The position numbers were made by a program, and so were the translations under genes. Of a stretch of 64,000 nt of DNA, positions 8,800-19,288 are shown piece after piece. Location: NCBI RefSeq assembly GCF_044904665.1, contig NZ_JADIKM010000003.1, positions 1-64,000 on the forward strand. Reading direction: 5' to 3'. The notes under the pieces are model-generated. The model searched no databases. It had not been told where the DNA came from and was given only the letters and a program-made list of their open reading frames with translations. How positions within the stretch are numbered: position 1 is the stretch's first letter; each line of letters starts with the position of its first letter. This DNA comes from Dyella_A ginsengisoli. GTDB lineage: Bacteria; Pseudomonadota; Gammaproteobacteria; Xanthomonadales; Rhodanobacteraceae.

Positions 8800-9372
8800 T
8801 CAGTCGCCGTGGGCCACCAGCGACTGCCAGGCCGGCTGCTCGCGCAGCTGTCGAAACGGGATCACGGCGGCGGGTGGATTCGCCGGTTCGCTCAGCGTCT
8901 TCTGCCACACGCCCACGTCCCACCACTGGCCCAGCTTGTAGCCGGCCTGGCGCCACACGCCGGCGGGGGTGAAGCCCATCGCCTCGTGCGCCGCCACGCT
9001 CACCGCGCCGGGCAGGGTGATCACGCCCACCGCCTGGTGCAGGCCCTGCAGGCGCATGGATTCCAGCAGCGTGCCGTAGAGCCGGCGTGCGATGCCGCGG
9101 CGCTGCGCATCGGGGCGCACGTAGATCGAGGTCTCGGCGATCCAGTCGTAGGCGGCGCGTTCGCGGAAGCGGCTGGCGTAGGCGTAGGCGAGCACCTCGC
9201 CGGCCTCCTCCCACACCAGCCACGGGTAGTGCTCCAGCCGCGCCAGCACGCGTTCGCGCATCACCTCGACGCCCGGTGGCACGGTCTCGAACGTGGCCAC
9301 GCCCCCGAGCACGTGCGGGGCGTAGATGGCGTGGAACGCCTCGGCGTCGGCGCCGGTGGCGATGCGGATCAT
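8800..9372 (-). CDS. GNAT N-acetyltransferase, phosphinothricin-acetyltransferase-like
   Basis: 190 residues from the ATG at 9372 (MIRIATGADAEAFHAIYAPHV). The order IYAPHV...TFE, then IAETSIYVRPDAQRRGIARRLY (acetyl-CoA-binding motif A with RRGIA) and HEAMGFTPAGVWRQAGYKLGQWWDVGVWQ is the pattern of the PAT/Bar/YncA branch of GNAT enzymes, which acetylate phosphinothricin, methionine sulfoximine or related amino-acid amines. It is the last gene of the operon led by the exported amidohydrolase and overlaps the preceding GNAT stop by 4 nt. The natural substrate is unknown. Confidence 0.87.
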   Translation of the reverse strand: MIRIATGADAEAFHAIYAPHVLGGVATFETVPPGVEVMRERVLARLEHYPWLVWEEAGEVLAYAYASRFRERAAYDWIAETSIYVRPDAQRRGIARRLYGTLLESMRLQGLHQAVGVITLPGAVSVAAHEAMGFTPAGVWRQAGYKLGQWWDVGVWQKTLSEPANPPAAVIPFRQLREQPAWQSLVAHGD

Positions 9373-9848
9373 GCGAGCACCTTTTCCATGCACACGCTGC
9401 GGGGATTGGCGTGGTGCTCGCCGAACGGCGGGCAGCGGCGGTAGCCGGCGCGTTCGTAGAGTTCCAGCGCCTCGGCCTGCGCGGTGCCGGCCTCCAGCTT
9501 CACCATGCGGCCGCCGCGGCCGCGCACGTGCGCTTCCATCGCTTCGAGCAGCTGCTTGCCCAGGCCCAGTCCGCGACAGGCCGGCAGCACGTACATGCGC
9601 TTGATCTCCACGTAGTCGCCCTCGTCGATGCAGGCACCGCAGGCCACCGGATCGCCGTCCACGCGGGCGGTAAGCAGAGTGACCTGCGGGCGCTGCAGCG
9701 CGGCCAGCGACACCGGCTCGATGTTGCCGGTGGGATGCAGCTCGGCGAGGTAGCCGTCGGTGGGTTCGATCAGCGGACGCAGCTCGGGCCGGGCCGGATC
9801 GTCGACGCGGAACTCGAGGCGCGGCGGTGCGGGGGTATCGGGGCTCAC
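9369..9848 (-). CDS. GNAT N-acetyltransferase
   Basis: 159 residues starting with a GTG at 9848 that overlaps the stop of the upstream YdeI-like gene (GTGA overlap), so translation is probably coupled. The motif-A sequence MYVLPACRGLGLGKQLLEAM and the C-terminal ALELYERAGYRRCPPFGEHHANP are typical of the broad GNAT family, and the LYERAGY region aligns with acetyltransferases acting on small amines. No Met start fits the frame near this position. Second of three GNAT genes in this operon; substrate unknown. Confidence 0.85.
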   Translation of the reverse strand: MSPDTPAPPRLEFRVDDPARPELRPLIEPTDGYLAELHPTGNIEPVSLAALQRPQVTLLTARVDGDPVACGACIDEGDYVEIKRMYVLPACRGLGLGKQLLEAMEAHVRGRGGRMVKLEAGTAQAEALELYERAGYRRCPPFGEHHANPRSVCMEKVLA

Positions 9849-10438
9849 ATGTATTTCCAGTTGCGGTGCTTGCCTTCGGCCAGCCATTCCAGCGTGGTGG
9901 CCAGGCGCTTGGCGCGGGTGGCGGCGGTCTTCGCTTCGGTGATCCAGTCGGTGTACTCGCGCTGCGCGCTGGGGCTGAACGCCGTGAAGTTGCGCTTCGC
10001 CACCGCGTGTTGCCGCAGTGCGAACGCGGCGGCGAGATCGTCCGGCACGGTCGGCGCCGGCCTGGCCCTGGCAACGGTGCGCGAGCGCGGCGAAGGCGCG
10101 CCCGCCTCGATGCGCTGCATGGCCGCTTTTACTGCCGCGACCAGTTCGCGCCTGGGCGGCAGCTCGCCGACGGCGGCGAGCCTGCCGTACTGGCCCATGC
10201 CTTCGGCGCCGTCGGACTTCGCACCGGGTTGCCAGAAACCGAAGCCGCAGTGCTGCTTGAACGCCGCCATCATGCACAGCGGCCGTCCCCGGTAATCGAA
10301 GAATGGCATCCGCCACTTAAGCGTTTCGGTCACCTCGGGACAGGCTGCATGCACCACCGCGCGCAGATGCTCGAGCACCGGACGCGCGAACGGCGCCGCG
10401 GCAGCGATGTAGTCGTCCACGCGAGAGTCGGTGCTCAT
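9845..10438 (-). CDS. DUF1801 / YdeI family protein
   Basis: 197 residues. The N-terminal part (VDDYIAAAAPFARPVLEHLRAVVHAACPEVTETLKWRMPFFDY) is a DUF1801 domain, the IPR14922/YdhG-like fold often annotated as iron-chaperone-like. The C-terminal part (VPDDLAAAF...NFTAFSPSAQREYTDWITEAKTAATRAKRLATTLEWLAEGKHRNWKY) matches the YdeI/OmpD-associated bacteriocin-protection family, with its SpsxqReyxxWIxeAKxxxTrxkRi signature. The two domains commonly occur fused. No enzymatic role is established. It sits 12 nt downstream of one GNAT gene and overlaps the next. Confidence 0.85.
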   Translation of the reverse strand: MSTDSRVDDYIAAAAPFARPVLEHLRAVVHAACPEVTETLKWRMPFFDYRGRPLCMMAAFKQHCGFGFWQPGAKSDGAEGMGQYGRLAAVGELPPRRELVAAVKAAMQRIEAGAPSPRSRTVARARPAPTVPDDLAAAFALRQHAVAKRNFTAFSPSAQREYTDWITEAKTAATRAKRLATTLEWLAEGKHRNWKYM

Positions 10439-10450
10439 GGCTTGCCTCCG

Positions 10451-10948
10451 TCAGAGGTGCAGCAGGAAGAAACGATCGCAGCTGAAGTGCCCGGTGCCGC
10501 CCATCGGTGCGCACAGCGGCTTGAAGCCACTGCGCAGGTACAGCGCCTGCGCCTGGTCCATGCCGGTGAGCGTTTCCAGGTAGCAGCGGGCGAAGCCGTG
10601 GGCGCGTGCGGCATCCAGGCAGCGCTGCATCATCGCGGTGCCGGCGCCGATGCCGCGGGCCTCGGGCAGGAAATACATCTTGCGCAGCTCGCACACGTCC
10701 GGCTCGCCGTTCTGCAGCGGTGCAATGCCGGCGCCGCCGACCACGCGGCCGTCCAGCTCGACCACGAAGTAGCTGCAGCGCGGCTGCGCGTAGGCCGCGG
10801 TCATGTGGTCGACCTCGGGATCGTGGATGGCGAAGCCGGGACCGTCGGCGCCGAAGCTCGGCATCACGGTGCGGATCACCTGGGCGACGGCGGCGTCGTC
10901 GCGCGTCTCGATGGGGCGGATGGTGAAGGGGGTGGTGCGTTCGGTCAT
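10451..10948 (-). CDS. GNAT N-acetyltransferase
   Basis: 165 residues. FTIRPIETRDDAAVAQVIRTVM opens the GNAT fold, and ELRKMYFLPEARGIGAGTAMMQRCL is the acetyl-CoA-binding motif A; the end contains LYLRSGFKPLCAPMGGTGHFSCDRFFL. This resembles the acetyltransferase subgroup seen next to YdeI-like genes and in MarR fusions. The start overlaps the stop of the upstream amidohydrolase by 4 nt (ATGA), showing an operon. Substrate unknown. Confidence 0.87.
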   Translation of the reverse strand: MTERTTPFTIRPIETRDDAAVAQVIRTVMPSFGADGPGFAIHDPEVDHMTAAYAQPRCSYFVVELDGRVVGGAGIAPLQNGEPDVCELRKMYFLPEARGIGAGTAMMQRCLDAARAHGFARCYLETLTGMDQAQALYLRSGFKPLCAPMGGTGHFSCDRFFLLHL

Positions 10949-12279
10949 GGCGTCGTCGGGGAGGCGGGAGTGATGTCGGGAGATCGATAGACGGTGCCGT
11001 TCTTCATCACGAACACCGGGTGGCGCAGCGCCTGGATGTCGCGGCTGGGATCGCCGGCGAACGCGGCCAGGTCGGCGAACTGACCCGGCGCGATGCGGCC
11101 GAAGTGGTCCTGTTCGCGCAGCACGCGCGCGGCGACGTCGGTGGCCGCATGCAGCGCCTGCACCGGCGTCATGCCGTCGGCGACCATCAGCGCCGGTTCG
11201 CGCCAGTTCTCGCCGTGCGCAAACACGCCCACGTCGCTGCCGTTGCCGATCGTCACGCCGACCTTCAGCGCGGTGCGGAAGGCGTGTTCGGCCTCCTTCA
11301 TCGCTGGCGTGGGTTCGGACTTTCCGGGCACGTAGTGCTGGAAGTATTCGGAGGTGGCTTCCACCGCGGTGAGCGTGGGCTCGTAGGCAATGCCTTTCTG
11401 CTTCATCAGGCGGAAGGTGGCCTCGCTGGTGCCGTAACCATGCTCGATGGTGTCCACGCCGGCCTCCACCGCGTTGCGCACACCGGCCTCGCTGGCGGCA
11501 TGCGCGGCGACCGGGCGGCCGATCTGGTGGGCGGCGTCGACGATCGCCCGGATCTCGGCCGGCGACAGCGTGGGCATCGTCTCGCCGTGGTCGCCCACGC
11601 GGTAGTCGGCGTAGAGCTTGATCCAGTCCGCGCCGCGCGCGGCCTGCTCGCGCACGGCGGCCACGGCGGCATCCACGCCGGTGACCGGCTGCGCGCCCTG
11701 CGGCAGGTCGAGGTCGGGGCGGAAGCCGCGCGGGCCGGGCCCGTAGCTGGCGGTGGCGACGATGGCGCGGGTGGCGACGAACATGCGCGGCCCGGGAATC
11801 AGACCGTTGTCGATGGCGCGCTTGATCGACACGTCGGCGAAGCCGGCGCCCTCGGTGCCCAGGTCACGCAGTGCGGTGAAGCCGGCCAGCAGGGTGGCCT
11901 TCGCATGGGCCGCAGCTTCCAGCGTGCGGTAGTCCTGCGGCTCGGTGAGCACCTGGTCGTTCCACAGCGTCTCGTTGTACGGATGCAGGAACAGGTGCGA
12001 GTGCAGGTCGATCAGGCCGGGCGTGAGCGTGGTGCCGGGCAGGGCGATGCGTTCGGCGTCGGCGGGCGCCTTGATCGCATCGACCGGACCGACCGCAGCG
12101 ACCTTGCCCTCGTGCACCAGCACCGCCCAGCCGGCGTGCGCGGTGTCGCCGTCGGCGGTCCACACGCGGTCGGGCAGCAGCAGAGTGTCCTTCGCCTGCG
12201 TTTCGGCAGCGGTGGCCAGCGGGGCGACGGACAGCAGCGCGGTGCAAACCGCGGACCAGACGCCGTGATGTACGCGCAT
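10945..12279 (-). CDS. Exported metal-dependent amidohydrolase (imidazolonepropionase/prolidase-like)
   Basis: 444 residues from the ATG at 12279, preceded by an AAGGGGAAA ribosome-binding site. A signal peptide (MRVHHGVWSAVCTALLSVAPLATAAE) is followed by an amidohydrolase TIM barrel: metal-binding LHSH after TPGLIDLHSH, an HGY strand motif in DTIEHGYGTSE, and the late Asp in GNGSDVGVF. The closest group I recognise is exported Zn-dependent amidohydrolases such as the Xaa-Pro dipeptidases of the Sgx9260 type. The location should be periplasmic. It heads a tight operon with three acetyltransferases and the YdeI-like gene. A related exported amidohydrolase occurs at 35747-37039. Confidence 0.87.
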   Translation of the reverse strand: MRVHHGVWSAVCTALLSVAPLATAAETQAKDTLLLPDRVWTADGDTAHAGWAVLVHEGKVAAVGPVDAIKAPADAERIALPGTTLTPGLIDLHSHLFLHPYNETLWNDQVLTEPQDYRTLEAAAHAKATLLAGFTALRDLGTEGAGFADVSIKRAIDNGLIPGPRMFVATRAIVATASYGPGPRGFRPDLDLPQGAQPVTGVDAAVAAVREQAARGADWIKLYADYRVGDHGETMPTLSPAEIRAIVDAAHQIGRPVAAHAASEAGVRNAVEAGVDTIEHGYGTSEATFRLMKQKGIAYEPTLTAVEATSEYFQHYVPGKSEPTPAMKEAEHAFRTALKVGVTIGNGSDVGVFAHGENWREPALMVADGMTPVQALHAATDVAARVLREQDHFGRIAPGQFADLAAFAGDPSRDIQALRHPVFVMKNGTVYRSPDITPASPTTP

Positions 12280-12408
12280 CGAATTTCCCCTTTTTAATCG
12301 TCGGCTCGCTAAAGACACCGCTGGCGCGCGTGACGCGGCGGTGCATCGCCCGAGTGTAGCGGTGTCCGAAACGGTGAGGCAGCGGGACATGGCCTCAGCC
12401 CGCCCTGA

Positions 12409-12464
12409 CGTCATTCCCGCTTGACCAGCCTGCGGCTGTTGAGAAGCTCTTCGCGGGAATGACG
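12409..12464. repeat. Dispersed palindromic repeat, GTCATTCCCGC type
   Basis: Outer arms CGTCATTCCCGC (12409-12420) and GCGGGAATGACG (12453-12464) are perfectly complementary. The inner part shares GCTTGACCAGC and GGCTGTTGAGA with the element at 15726-15830, so these two belong to one subfamily. It sits in the 294-nt gap between the amidohydrolase and liuE; the rest of that gap shows nothing else. Confidence 0.75.
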
Positions 12465-12573
12465 GCAATGGAGGTTTCTGCGTGTTGGCAGGTCGCGTGC
12501 CGTGGCGACATGAGGCGACTGGAGCCGCTGCTCCTGGGTGCGCGCTTGTTGCTGGAGGATGCTGGGCCGCCCC

Positions 12574-13473
12574 TCAGACCGCCGTGCGTGCGCGGGTCAC
12601 CCGGCTGGCGGTTTCCTTGTGCAGCTGCGCAGAAAGCCAGGCGCCCGCGGCGACGAGCAGGTCGAGATCCACGCCGGTGTGCATGCCCATGCCGTGCAGC
12701 ATGTAGACCACGTCCTCGCTGGCGACGTTGCCCGTCGCGCCCTTCGCGTACGGGCAGCCGCCGGTGCCGGAGACGGCGCTGTCGACCACCCGCACGCCTT
12801 CTTCCAGGCAGGCCAGGATGTTGGCCAGCGCCTGGCCGTAGGTGTCATGGAAATGCACGGCCAGCGCGGCCATCGGCACCTCCTGCGCGACCGCGTGCAG
12901 CATGGCGCGCGCCTTCGCCGGGGTGCCGACGCCGATGGTGTCGCCCAGCGACACCTCGTAGCAGCCCGCCGCGTGCAGCCGCCGGGCCACGCGCACCACG
13001 TCGGCCACCGGCACCTCGCCCTGGTACGGGCAGCCGAGCACGGTGGAGACGTAGCCGCGCACCTTCACGCCGTCGGCCTGCGCGCGCTCCAGCACCGGGG
13101 CGAAGCGCTCGATCGATTCATCGATCGAGGCGTTGATGTTCTTGCGGTTGAACGCCTCGCTGGCGGCGGAGAACACCGCCACCTCGGTGGCACCCACGGC
13201 GCGGGCGCGCTCGTAGCCCTGCAGGTTCGGCACCAGCACCGGGTAGCTCACGCCCGGCACCTTGCGGATGCCGGCGAACACCTCGGCGGCATCAGCCAGC
13301 TGCGGCACCCACTTCGGGCTGACGAAGCTGGTCGCCTCGATGGTTTGCAGGCCGGTGGAAGACAGCCGGTCGATCAGCGCGATCTTCACATCGGCCGGCA
13401 GCAGGGTCTTTTCGTTCTGCAGGCCGTCGCGGGCGCCGACTTCGACGATGCGGACATGGTTGGATGCGGTCAT
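12574..13473 (-). CDS. liuE: Hydroxymethylglutaryl-CoA lyase
   Basis: 299 residues from the ATG at 13473, which has GGAGA six bases upstream; an alternative ATG at 13494 is less well placed. The enzyme cleaves 3-hydroxy-3-methylglutaryl-CoA to acetoacetate and acetyl-CoA, the last step of leucine catabolism. Visible hallmarks are the N-terminal VEVGARDGLQNE (catalytic Arg-Asp of the DRE-TIM family), ATSFVSPKWVPQ, metal-binding HFHDTYG and the C-terminal SGTGGCPYAKGATGNVA loop with the active-site Cys. It is downstream of liuD in the same direction, separated by a palindromic repeat. Confidence 0.95.
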   Translation of the reverse strand: MTASNHVRIVEVGARDGLQNEKTLLPADVKIALIDRLSSTGLQTIEATSFVSPKWVPQLADAAEVFAGIRKVPGVSYPVLVPNLQGYERARAVGATEVAVFSAASEAFNRKNINASIDESIERFAPVLERAQADGVKVRGYVSTVLGCPYQGEVPVADVVRVARRLHAAGCYEVSLGDTIGVGTPAKARAMLHAVAQEVPMAALAVHFHDTYGQALANILACLEEGVRVVDSAVSGTGGCPYAKGATGNVASEDVVYMLHGMGMHTGVDLDLLVAAGAWLSAQLHKETASRVTRARTAV

Positions 13474-13503
13474 GGCGTTCTCCGTGGCAGCCACCGTTTC
13501 TTC

Positions 13504-13583
13504 GTAGGAGCCCGCTTGCGGGCGATGTTTTTGGCTTTGATGGGCATCAGGAGCAAAAGCATCGCCCGCGAGCGGGCTCCTAC
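13504..13583. repeat. Dispersed palindromic repeat, GTAGGAGCCCGC type
   Basis: Arms GTAGGAGCCCGC...GCGGGCGAT (13504-13526) and ATCGCCCGC...GCGGGCTCCTAC (13561-13583) enclose a short AT-richer loop. This is the GTAGGAGCCCGCT palindrome common between genes in Xanthomonadales and Pseudomonas. It lies between liuD and liuE and may act as an mRNA stabiliser or transcription attenuator. Confidence 0.75.
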
Positions 13584-13596
13584 AGGGTGTGGCGTT

Positions 13597-15597
13597 TCAC
13601 TCGGTGGCGAAGCGCACCAGCACGGCGTCGGCCTCGACGAAATCGCCTTGGGCGGCGCTGATGCTCTCGATGGTGCCGGCACGCGGGGCCTTCAAGGCGA
13701 GTTCCATCTTCATCGCTTCCATCACGATCAGTTCCTGCCCCTCGGCGACTTCATCGCCGGCGGCGGCCTTCACCAGCACGATGCGGCCGGGCATCGGCGC
13801 GACCAGCTGGTTGCCGCCGGCGGCATCGCTGCTTTCCCACGCGTAGGCTGCGGCGCGGCCGAGGTGGTGTCGCTGGCCGTCCGCGTCGTGCAGCAGCTCG
13901 CGCGTGGCGTCGGCGCGTACGGCCAGGCGCAGCGCGTCGCCATCGAAGCGGGCGCTGAGAATCTCTCCGTCGTGCCGGGCGCCACGCACGTCGCAGGTGT
14001 CATCGCCATGGCGCATGCGGTAGTTGCCGGCATGGCCATAGGCTTCCACTTCGTAGCGGTGCTCGTGACGTTGCAGCGCGACCAGCCGGCGGCCTTCGTG
14101 GCCGATGCGCCAGGCATCGGCCTGCGCCCACGGCGAGTGCGGGTCGCTGCTGCCGCGCATGCCGGCCATCGCGGCGCATTCGTCATGCAGCAGGGCAGCG
14201 GTGGCGGCGGCGAACAGCACGTAGTCCGGCGGTGCCACGTCGCCGACGAGGAATTCGTCCAGGTGGCGGTCAAGATAACCGGTGTCGATGCGGCCCTCGA
14301 CCACCGCCGGATGGCGCGCCAGCCGTTCGAGGAAGGCGATGTTGGATTTCGGCCCGGCGATCTCGCACTCGGCCAGCGCCTCGCGCAGGCGCAGCAAGGC
14401 GCGCGGGCGATCGGCGTCGAACACGATGAGCTTGGCGATCATCGGGTCATAGAAGATGGTGACGGTGTCGCCCTCGACCACGCCGCCGTCCAGCCGCACA
14501 TGCGCCGACGGCGCGGGGAGGCGCAGGCGCAGCAGCTTGCCCGAGCCGGGCAGGAAGTTCTGCTCCGGGTCTTCGGCGTACAGACGCACCTCGATGGCGT
14601 GGCCGTGCGCGCGGATCTGCTCCTGCGCCAGCGGCAGCGGTTCGCCCGCGGCCACCCGCAGTTGCCACTCCACCAGGTCCAACCCCAGCGTGAGCTCGGT
14701 CACCGGGTGCTCGACCTGCAGGCGGGTGTTCATTTCCATGAAGAAGAACTCGCCGTTCGGCGAGACGATGAATTCCACCGTGCCAGCGCCGACGTAGTTC
14801 ACCGCCTTGGCAGCAGCTACCGCAGCCTCGCCCATCGCCGCGCGTCGCACTTCATCAAGGAAGGGCGAGGGTGTTTCCTCCAGCACCTTCTGGTAGCGGC
14901 GCTGCGCCGAACACTCGCGCTCGTTGAGGTGGATGACGTGGCCCTGGCTGTCGCCGAACACTTGGAACTCGATGTGCCGCGGATGCTCGACGTAGCGCTC
15001 CAGGATCACCCGCGCGTCGCCGAACGAGGACTGTGCCTCGCGCTGCGCCGAGGCCAGCGCGTCGGCGAACTCGGCCTCCTTGCGCACGATGCGCATGCCC
15101 TTGCCACCGCCGCCGGCCGCGGCTTTGATCATCAGCGGGAAGCCGGTCTTGCCGGCCTGCTCGGCGAGGTAAGCCGGCTCCTGGTTGTCGCCGTGGTAGC
15201 CGGGCACCAGCGGCACGCCGTGGGTTTCCATCAGCGCCTTGGCGGCGGCCTTGGAGCCCATCGCCTCGATGCTCTCCGGCCGCGGCCCGATGAAGGCGAT
15301 GCCCGCCTCGGCGCAGGCGCGGGCGAAGTCGGTGTTCTCCGAGAGGAAGCCGTAGCCGGGATGGATGGCCTGCGCGCCGGCCTTCTTCGCCACCGCCAGG
15401 ATCGCGTCGCCGCGCAGGTAGGAGTCGGCCGGGCGCGGGCCGCCGATCGGAAACGCTTCGTCAGCCAGGCGCACGTGCTGGGCGTCCGCGTCCGCGTCGG
15501 AATAGACCGCGATGGTGCGGATGCCGAGGCGCCGGCAGGTGCGGATCACGCGGCAGGCGATCTCGCCGCGGTTGGCAATCAAAACGCGCTCGAACAT
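13597..15597 (-). CDS. liuD: Methylcrotonoyl-CoA carboxylase, biotin-containing subunit
   Basis: 666 residues. Together with LiuB this enzyme carboxylates 3-methylcrotonyl-CoA to 3-methylglutaconyl-CoA in leucine/isovalerate breakdown. The N-terminal biotin carboxylase (MFERVLIANRGEIACRVIRTCR) contains the ATP-grasp Gly loop KAAAGGGGKGMR near residue 160, EFFFMEMNTRLQVEHPVTE and a biotin-carboxylase C domain. A biotinyl domain closes the protein with VMEAMKMEL, where the Lys is the biotinylation site. The length and the neighbours (liuC, liuE) support MCC rather than acetyl- or propionyl-CoA carboxylase. Confidence 0.94.
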   Translation of the reverse strand: MFERVLIANRGEIACRVIRTCRRLGIRTIAVYSDADADAQHVRLADEAFPIGGPRPADSYLRGDAILAVAKKAGAQAIHPGYGFLSENTDFARACAEAGIAFIGPRPESIEAMGSKAAAKALMETHGVPLVPGYHGDNQEPAYLAEQAGKTGFPLMIKAAAGGGGKGMRIVRKEAEFADALASAQREAQSSFGDARVILERYVEHPRHIEFQVFGDSQGHVIHLNERECSAQRRYQKVLEETPSPFLDEVRRAAMGEAAVAAAKAVNYVGAGTVEFIVSPNGEFFFMEMNTRLQVEHPVTELTLGLDLVEWQLRVAAGEPLPLAQEQIRAHGHAIEVRLYAEDPEQNFLPGSGKLLRLRLPAPSAHVRLDGGVVEGDTVTIFYDPMIAKLIVFDADRPRALLRLREALAECEIAGPKSNIAFLERLARHPAVVEGRIDTGYLDRHLDEFLVGDVAPPDYVLFAAATAALLHDECAAMAGMRGSSDPHSPWAQADAWRIGHEGRRLVALQRHEHRYEVEAYGHAGNYRMRHGDDTCDVRGARHDGEILSARFDGDALRLAVRADATRELLHDADGQRHHLGRAAAYAWESSDAAGGNQLVAPMPGRIVLVKAAAGDEVAEGQELIVMEAMKMELALKAPRAGTIESISAAQGDFVEADAVLVRFATE

Positions 15598-15725
15598 GCG
15601 AAGTCCCTGGATGGCGTGCGCCGCGATGCAAAGCCCGAAACGGTAGCAGAAGGGCGGTTTCGAGCCGATGCGCAGCGCAGCAAGGGGGGCGGGGATGTCG
15701 CTGTAAGAGCTCCATGGCCCCTCAC

Positions 15726-15830
15726 CGTCATCCCGGCGAGAGCCGGGATCCAGTGACTATTCCCACGGGAGCCAAGACGCTGGATCCCTGCTTGACCAGC
15801 AATCGGCTGTTGAGAGCCGCCGGGATGACG
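15726..15830. repeat. Dispersed palindromic repeat, GTCATCCCGGC type
   Basis: CGTCATCCCGGC at 15726-15737 and GCCGGGATGACG-type sequence ending at 15830 form the outer arms, with GGGATCCAGTGAC and TGGATCC inside. The element occupies the gap between liuC and liuD. It shares inner sequence with the repeat at 12409-12464. Confidence 0.75.
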
Positions 15831-15865
15831 ACTTATGGAGGTTGTGGAAAGACGGGGGCGCCGCC

Positions 15866-16657
15866 TCAGCTCGATACCCACGCTGCCGCCCGCTTGCCCA
15901 GGAACGCGCCGAGCCCTTCCTGCCCCTCGGCCGACACGCGCAGCCGCGCGATCAGCGCCGCGTTTTCCTCATCAATCGTCTCCGCGCCGGCCTCTTCGAG
16001 CGCGGCCATGCCCAGCGCCAGCGTCTTGGCCTCGGCCTGTGCCACCGGACCGGCCTTGGCCAGAAAGCCAAGTACGCGCTGCACCGCCTCATCCAGCTGC
16101 TCGCGCGGCACGGCCTCGTGCAGCAGGCCGATGCGCGCCGCCGCGGCGGCGTCGAAGAACTCGCCGGTAAGGAACAGCCGGCGCGCCTGGCGCAGACCGA
16201 TCGCGGCAATCACGTAAGGCGAAATCACCGCCGGCACTAGGCCGAGCTTCACTTCGGTGAGCCCGAACTTGGCGCCTTCCACGCCGATGGCGATGTCGCA
16301 GCAGGCGATCAGCCCCACGCCGCCGCCGAACGCGGCACCGTTGACCCGCGCGATGGTCGGCTTGGGACAGAACTGCAGGCGCCGCATCAGCCGGGCGAGG
16401 CGCAGCGAATCCTCGCGGTTTTCCTGCTCGCCGGCCTGCGCCATCGAGCGCATCCAGTTGAGGTCGGCGCCGGCGGAGAAGCTCTCGCCTTCGCCGGTGA
16501 GCACCACGGCGCGCACGTTCTCGTCGCTTCCCGCGTCGTCGATGGCTGCGGTCAGCTCGGCGATCAGCGCGTCGTCGAAGGCGTTGTGCACCTCGGGGCG
16601 GTTCAGCGCGATGCGGCGCACGCGGTCCTGGTCGGTGATCGAGAGGCGGCTCGTCAT
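15866..16657 (-). CDS. liuC: Enoyl-CoA hydratase, probable methylglutaconyl-CoA hydratase
   Basis: 263 residues from the ATG at 16657 (MTSRLSITDQDRVRRIALNRPEVHNAFD); the longer in-frame extension would run into the feoA promoter and is rejected. Crotonase-family features are the FSAGADLNWM oxyanion-hole segment and NGAAFGGGVGLIACCDIAI, with the catalytic Glu of FGLTEVKLGLVPAVISPYV. The DLNWM form and the neighbours liuD and liuE point to hydration of 3-methylglutaconyl-CoA to HMG-CoA. It diverges from feoA across a 120-nt region. Confidence 0.92.
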   Translation of the reverse strand: MTSRLSITDQDRVRRIALNRPEVHNAFDDALIAELTAAIDDAGSDENVRAVVLTGEGESFSAGADLNWMRSMAQAGEQENREDSLRLARLMRRLQFCPKPTIARVNGAAFGGGVGLIACCDIAIGVEGAKFGLTEVKLGLVPAVISPYVIAAIGLRQARRLFLTGEFFDAAAAARIGLLHEAVPREQLDEAVQRVLGFLAKAGPVAQAEAKTLALGMAALEEAGAETIDEENAALIARLRVSAEGQEGLGAFLGKRAAAWVSS

Positions 16658-16745
16658 GGCGAAGTCCCTTGGCAAAGAGCCGGGATGATAAACGCCCGCA
16701 CACCGGGAAACGGGCTTGAAGACTGCGCAGCGGGGAACGATATAC

Positions 16746-16765
16746 AATGCGAACCATTCCTATTT
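16746..16765 (+). promoter_or_regulatory. Fur-box candidate upstream of feoA
   Basis: AATGCGAACCATTCCTATTT resembles the proteobacterial Fur box AATGAGAATNATTCTCATTT. It lies 12 nt before the feoA GTG start and within the divergent feoA/liuC region, a placement suited to iron-dependent repression. Confidence 0.65.
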
Positions 16766-16777
16766 AGGCCAAAGCCT

Positions 16778-17019
16778 GTGCGCCTGTCCGACCTGCCCAA
16801 GGGTTCGCCTGCCGTGGTGGACCGCGTGGATGATGCCCACCTCGACGACGTGATCGCCCAGCGCCTGCGCGATCTCGGTTTCGTCGCGGGCGAGCCGGTG
16901 CGGCTGGTGGCGCGCGGTCCGCTGGGGGCCGATCCGCTGCTGATCCAGGTCGGTTCCACCCGCTTCGCCCTGCGGCGCAGCGAGGCGGCACGCGTTACGG
17001 TGCGCGTGCAGGAGGCGGC

Positions 17020-17023
<4 letters not shown>
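16778..17023 (+). CDS. feoA: Ferrous iron transport protein A
   Basis: 81 residues from a GTG at 16778. The SH3-like FeoA core is visible: VRLSDLPKGSPAVVDRVDD, then IAQRLRDLGFVAGEPVRLVARGPLGADPLLIQVGSTRFALRRSEAARVTV. FeoA is a small cytoplasmic partner of FeoB in Fe(II) uptake. Its stop overlaps the FeoB start (GTGA), so the two are translationally coupled. The Fur-box candidate ends 12 nt upstream of the start, so the leader is short or the box overlaps the promoter. Confidence 0.93.
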
Positions 17024-18866
<1,843 letters not shown>

Positions 18867-18870
<4 letters not shown>

Positions 18871-19172
18871 GCGCGTTCGCCGTCGTGCAGACGGTGGTGC
18901 TGGCCGGCGTGCTGGTGGACAGCGCGTGGGTGGCCTTCCGCAAGCTGATACCGGCGACCAGCAAGCGGCTGCTCGCGCGGCTCTCCGCGGCGCTGGAGTC
19001 GCCGCAGCGCGGGCCGTTCGCCCATCGTCTCGCGCACTGGTTGCAGCCCTCCGAGGCCAAGGCCGGCTCCTGTGGCAGCGGCGATGGTTGCAGCGCCTGC
19101 GGCGGCTGCGGATCGGCAGCACCACCGGTGGCCGAAAAGCAGCCGCTGGAGTTCAAGTCGCGCTCGCACTGA
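18867..19172 (+). CDS. FeoB-associated Cys-rich small membrane protein (DUF6587-like)
   Basis: 101 residues from a GTG that overlaps the feoB stop. One N-terminal transmembrane helix (FAVVQTVVLAGVLVDSAWVAF) is followed by a basic stretch and a cluster of five Cys in CGSGDGCSACGGCGS near the C-terminus. Position and design match the small Cys-rich proteins encoded after feoB in Xanthomonadales and, by analogy, the FeoB-associated Cys-rich proteins of other phyla and FeoC. It may bind iron or an Fe-S cluster and regulate FeoB; that is inference. Confidence 0.8.
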
Positions 19173-19288
19173 CCCTGTCCATCTGACGGCTGGGCGGGGC
19201 GTCAGCTCGCTCAAGCGTCCGAAGCCGGGCAGCCAGGCCGCGTCAACGCGTCGCGGCCCCTTCGAGTCCACGTCGCATTGCGCGCTTG

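Noticed and set aside
12538..15756. Long plus-strand open frame opposite liuE and liuD
   Set aside because: Antisense shadow of well-supported liuE and liuD.
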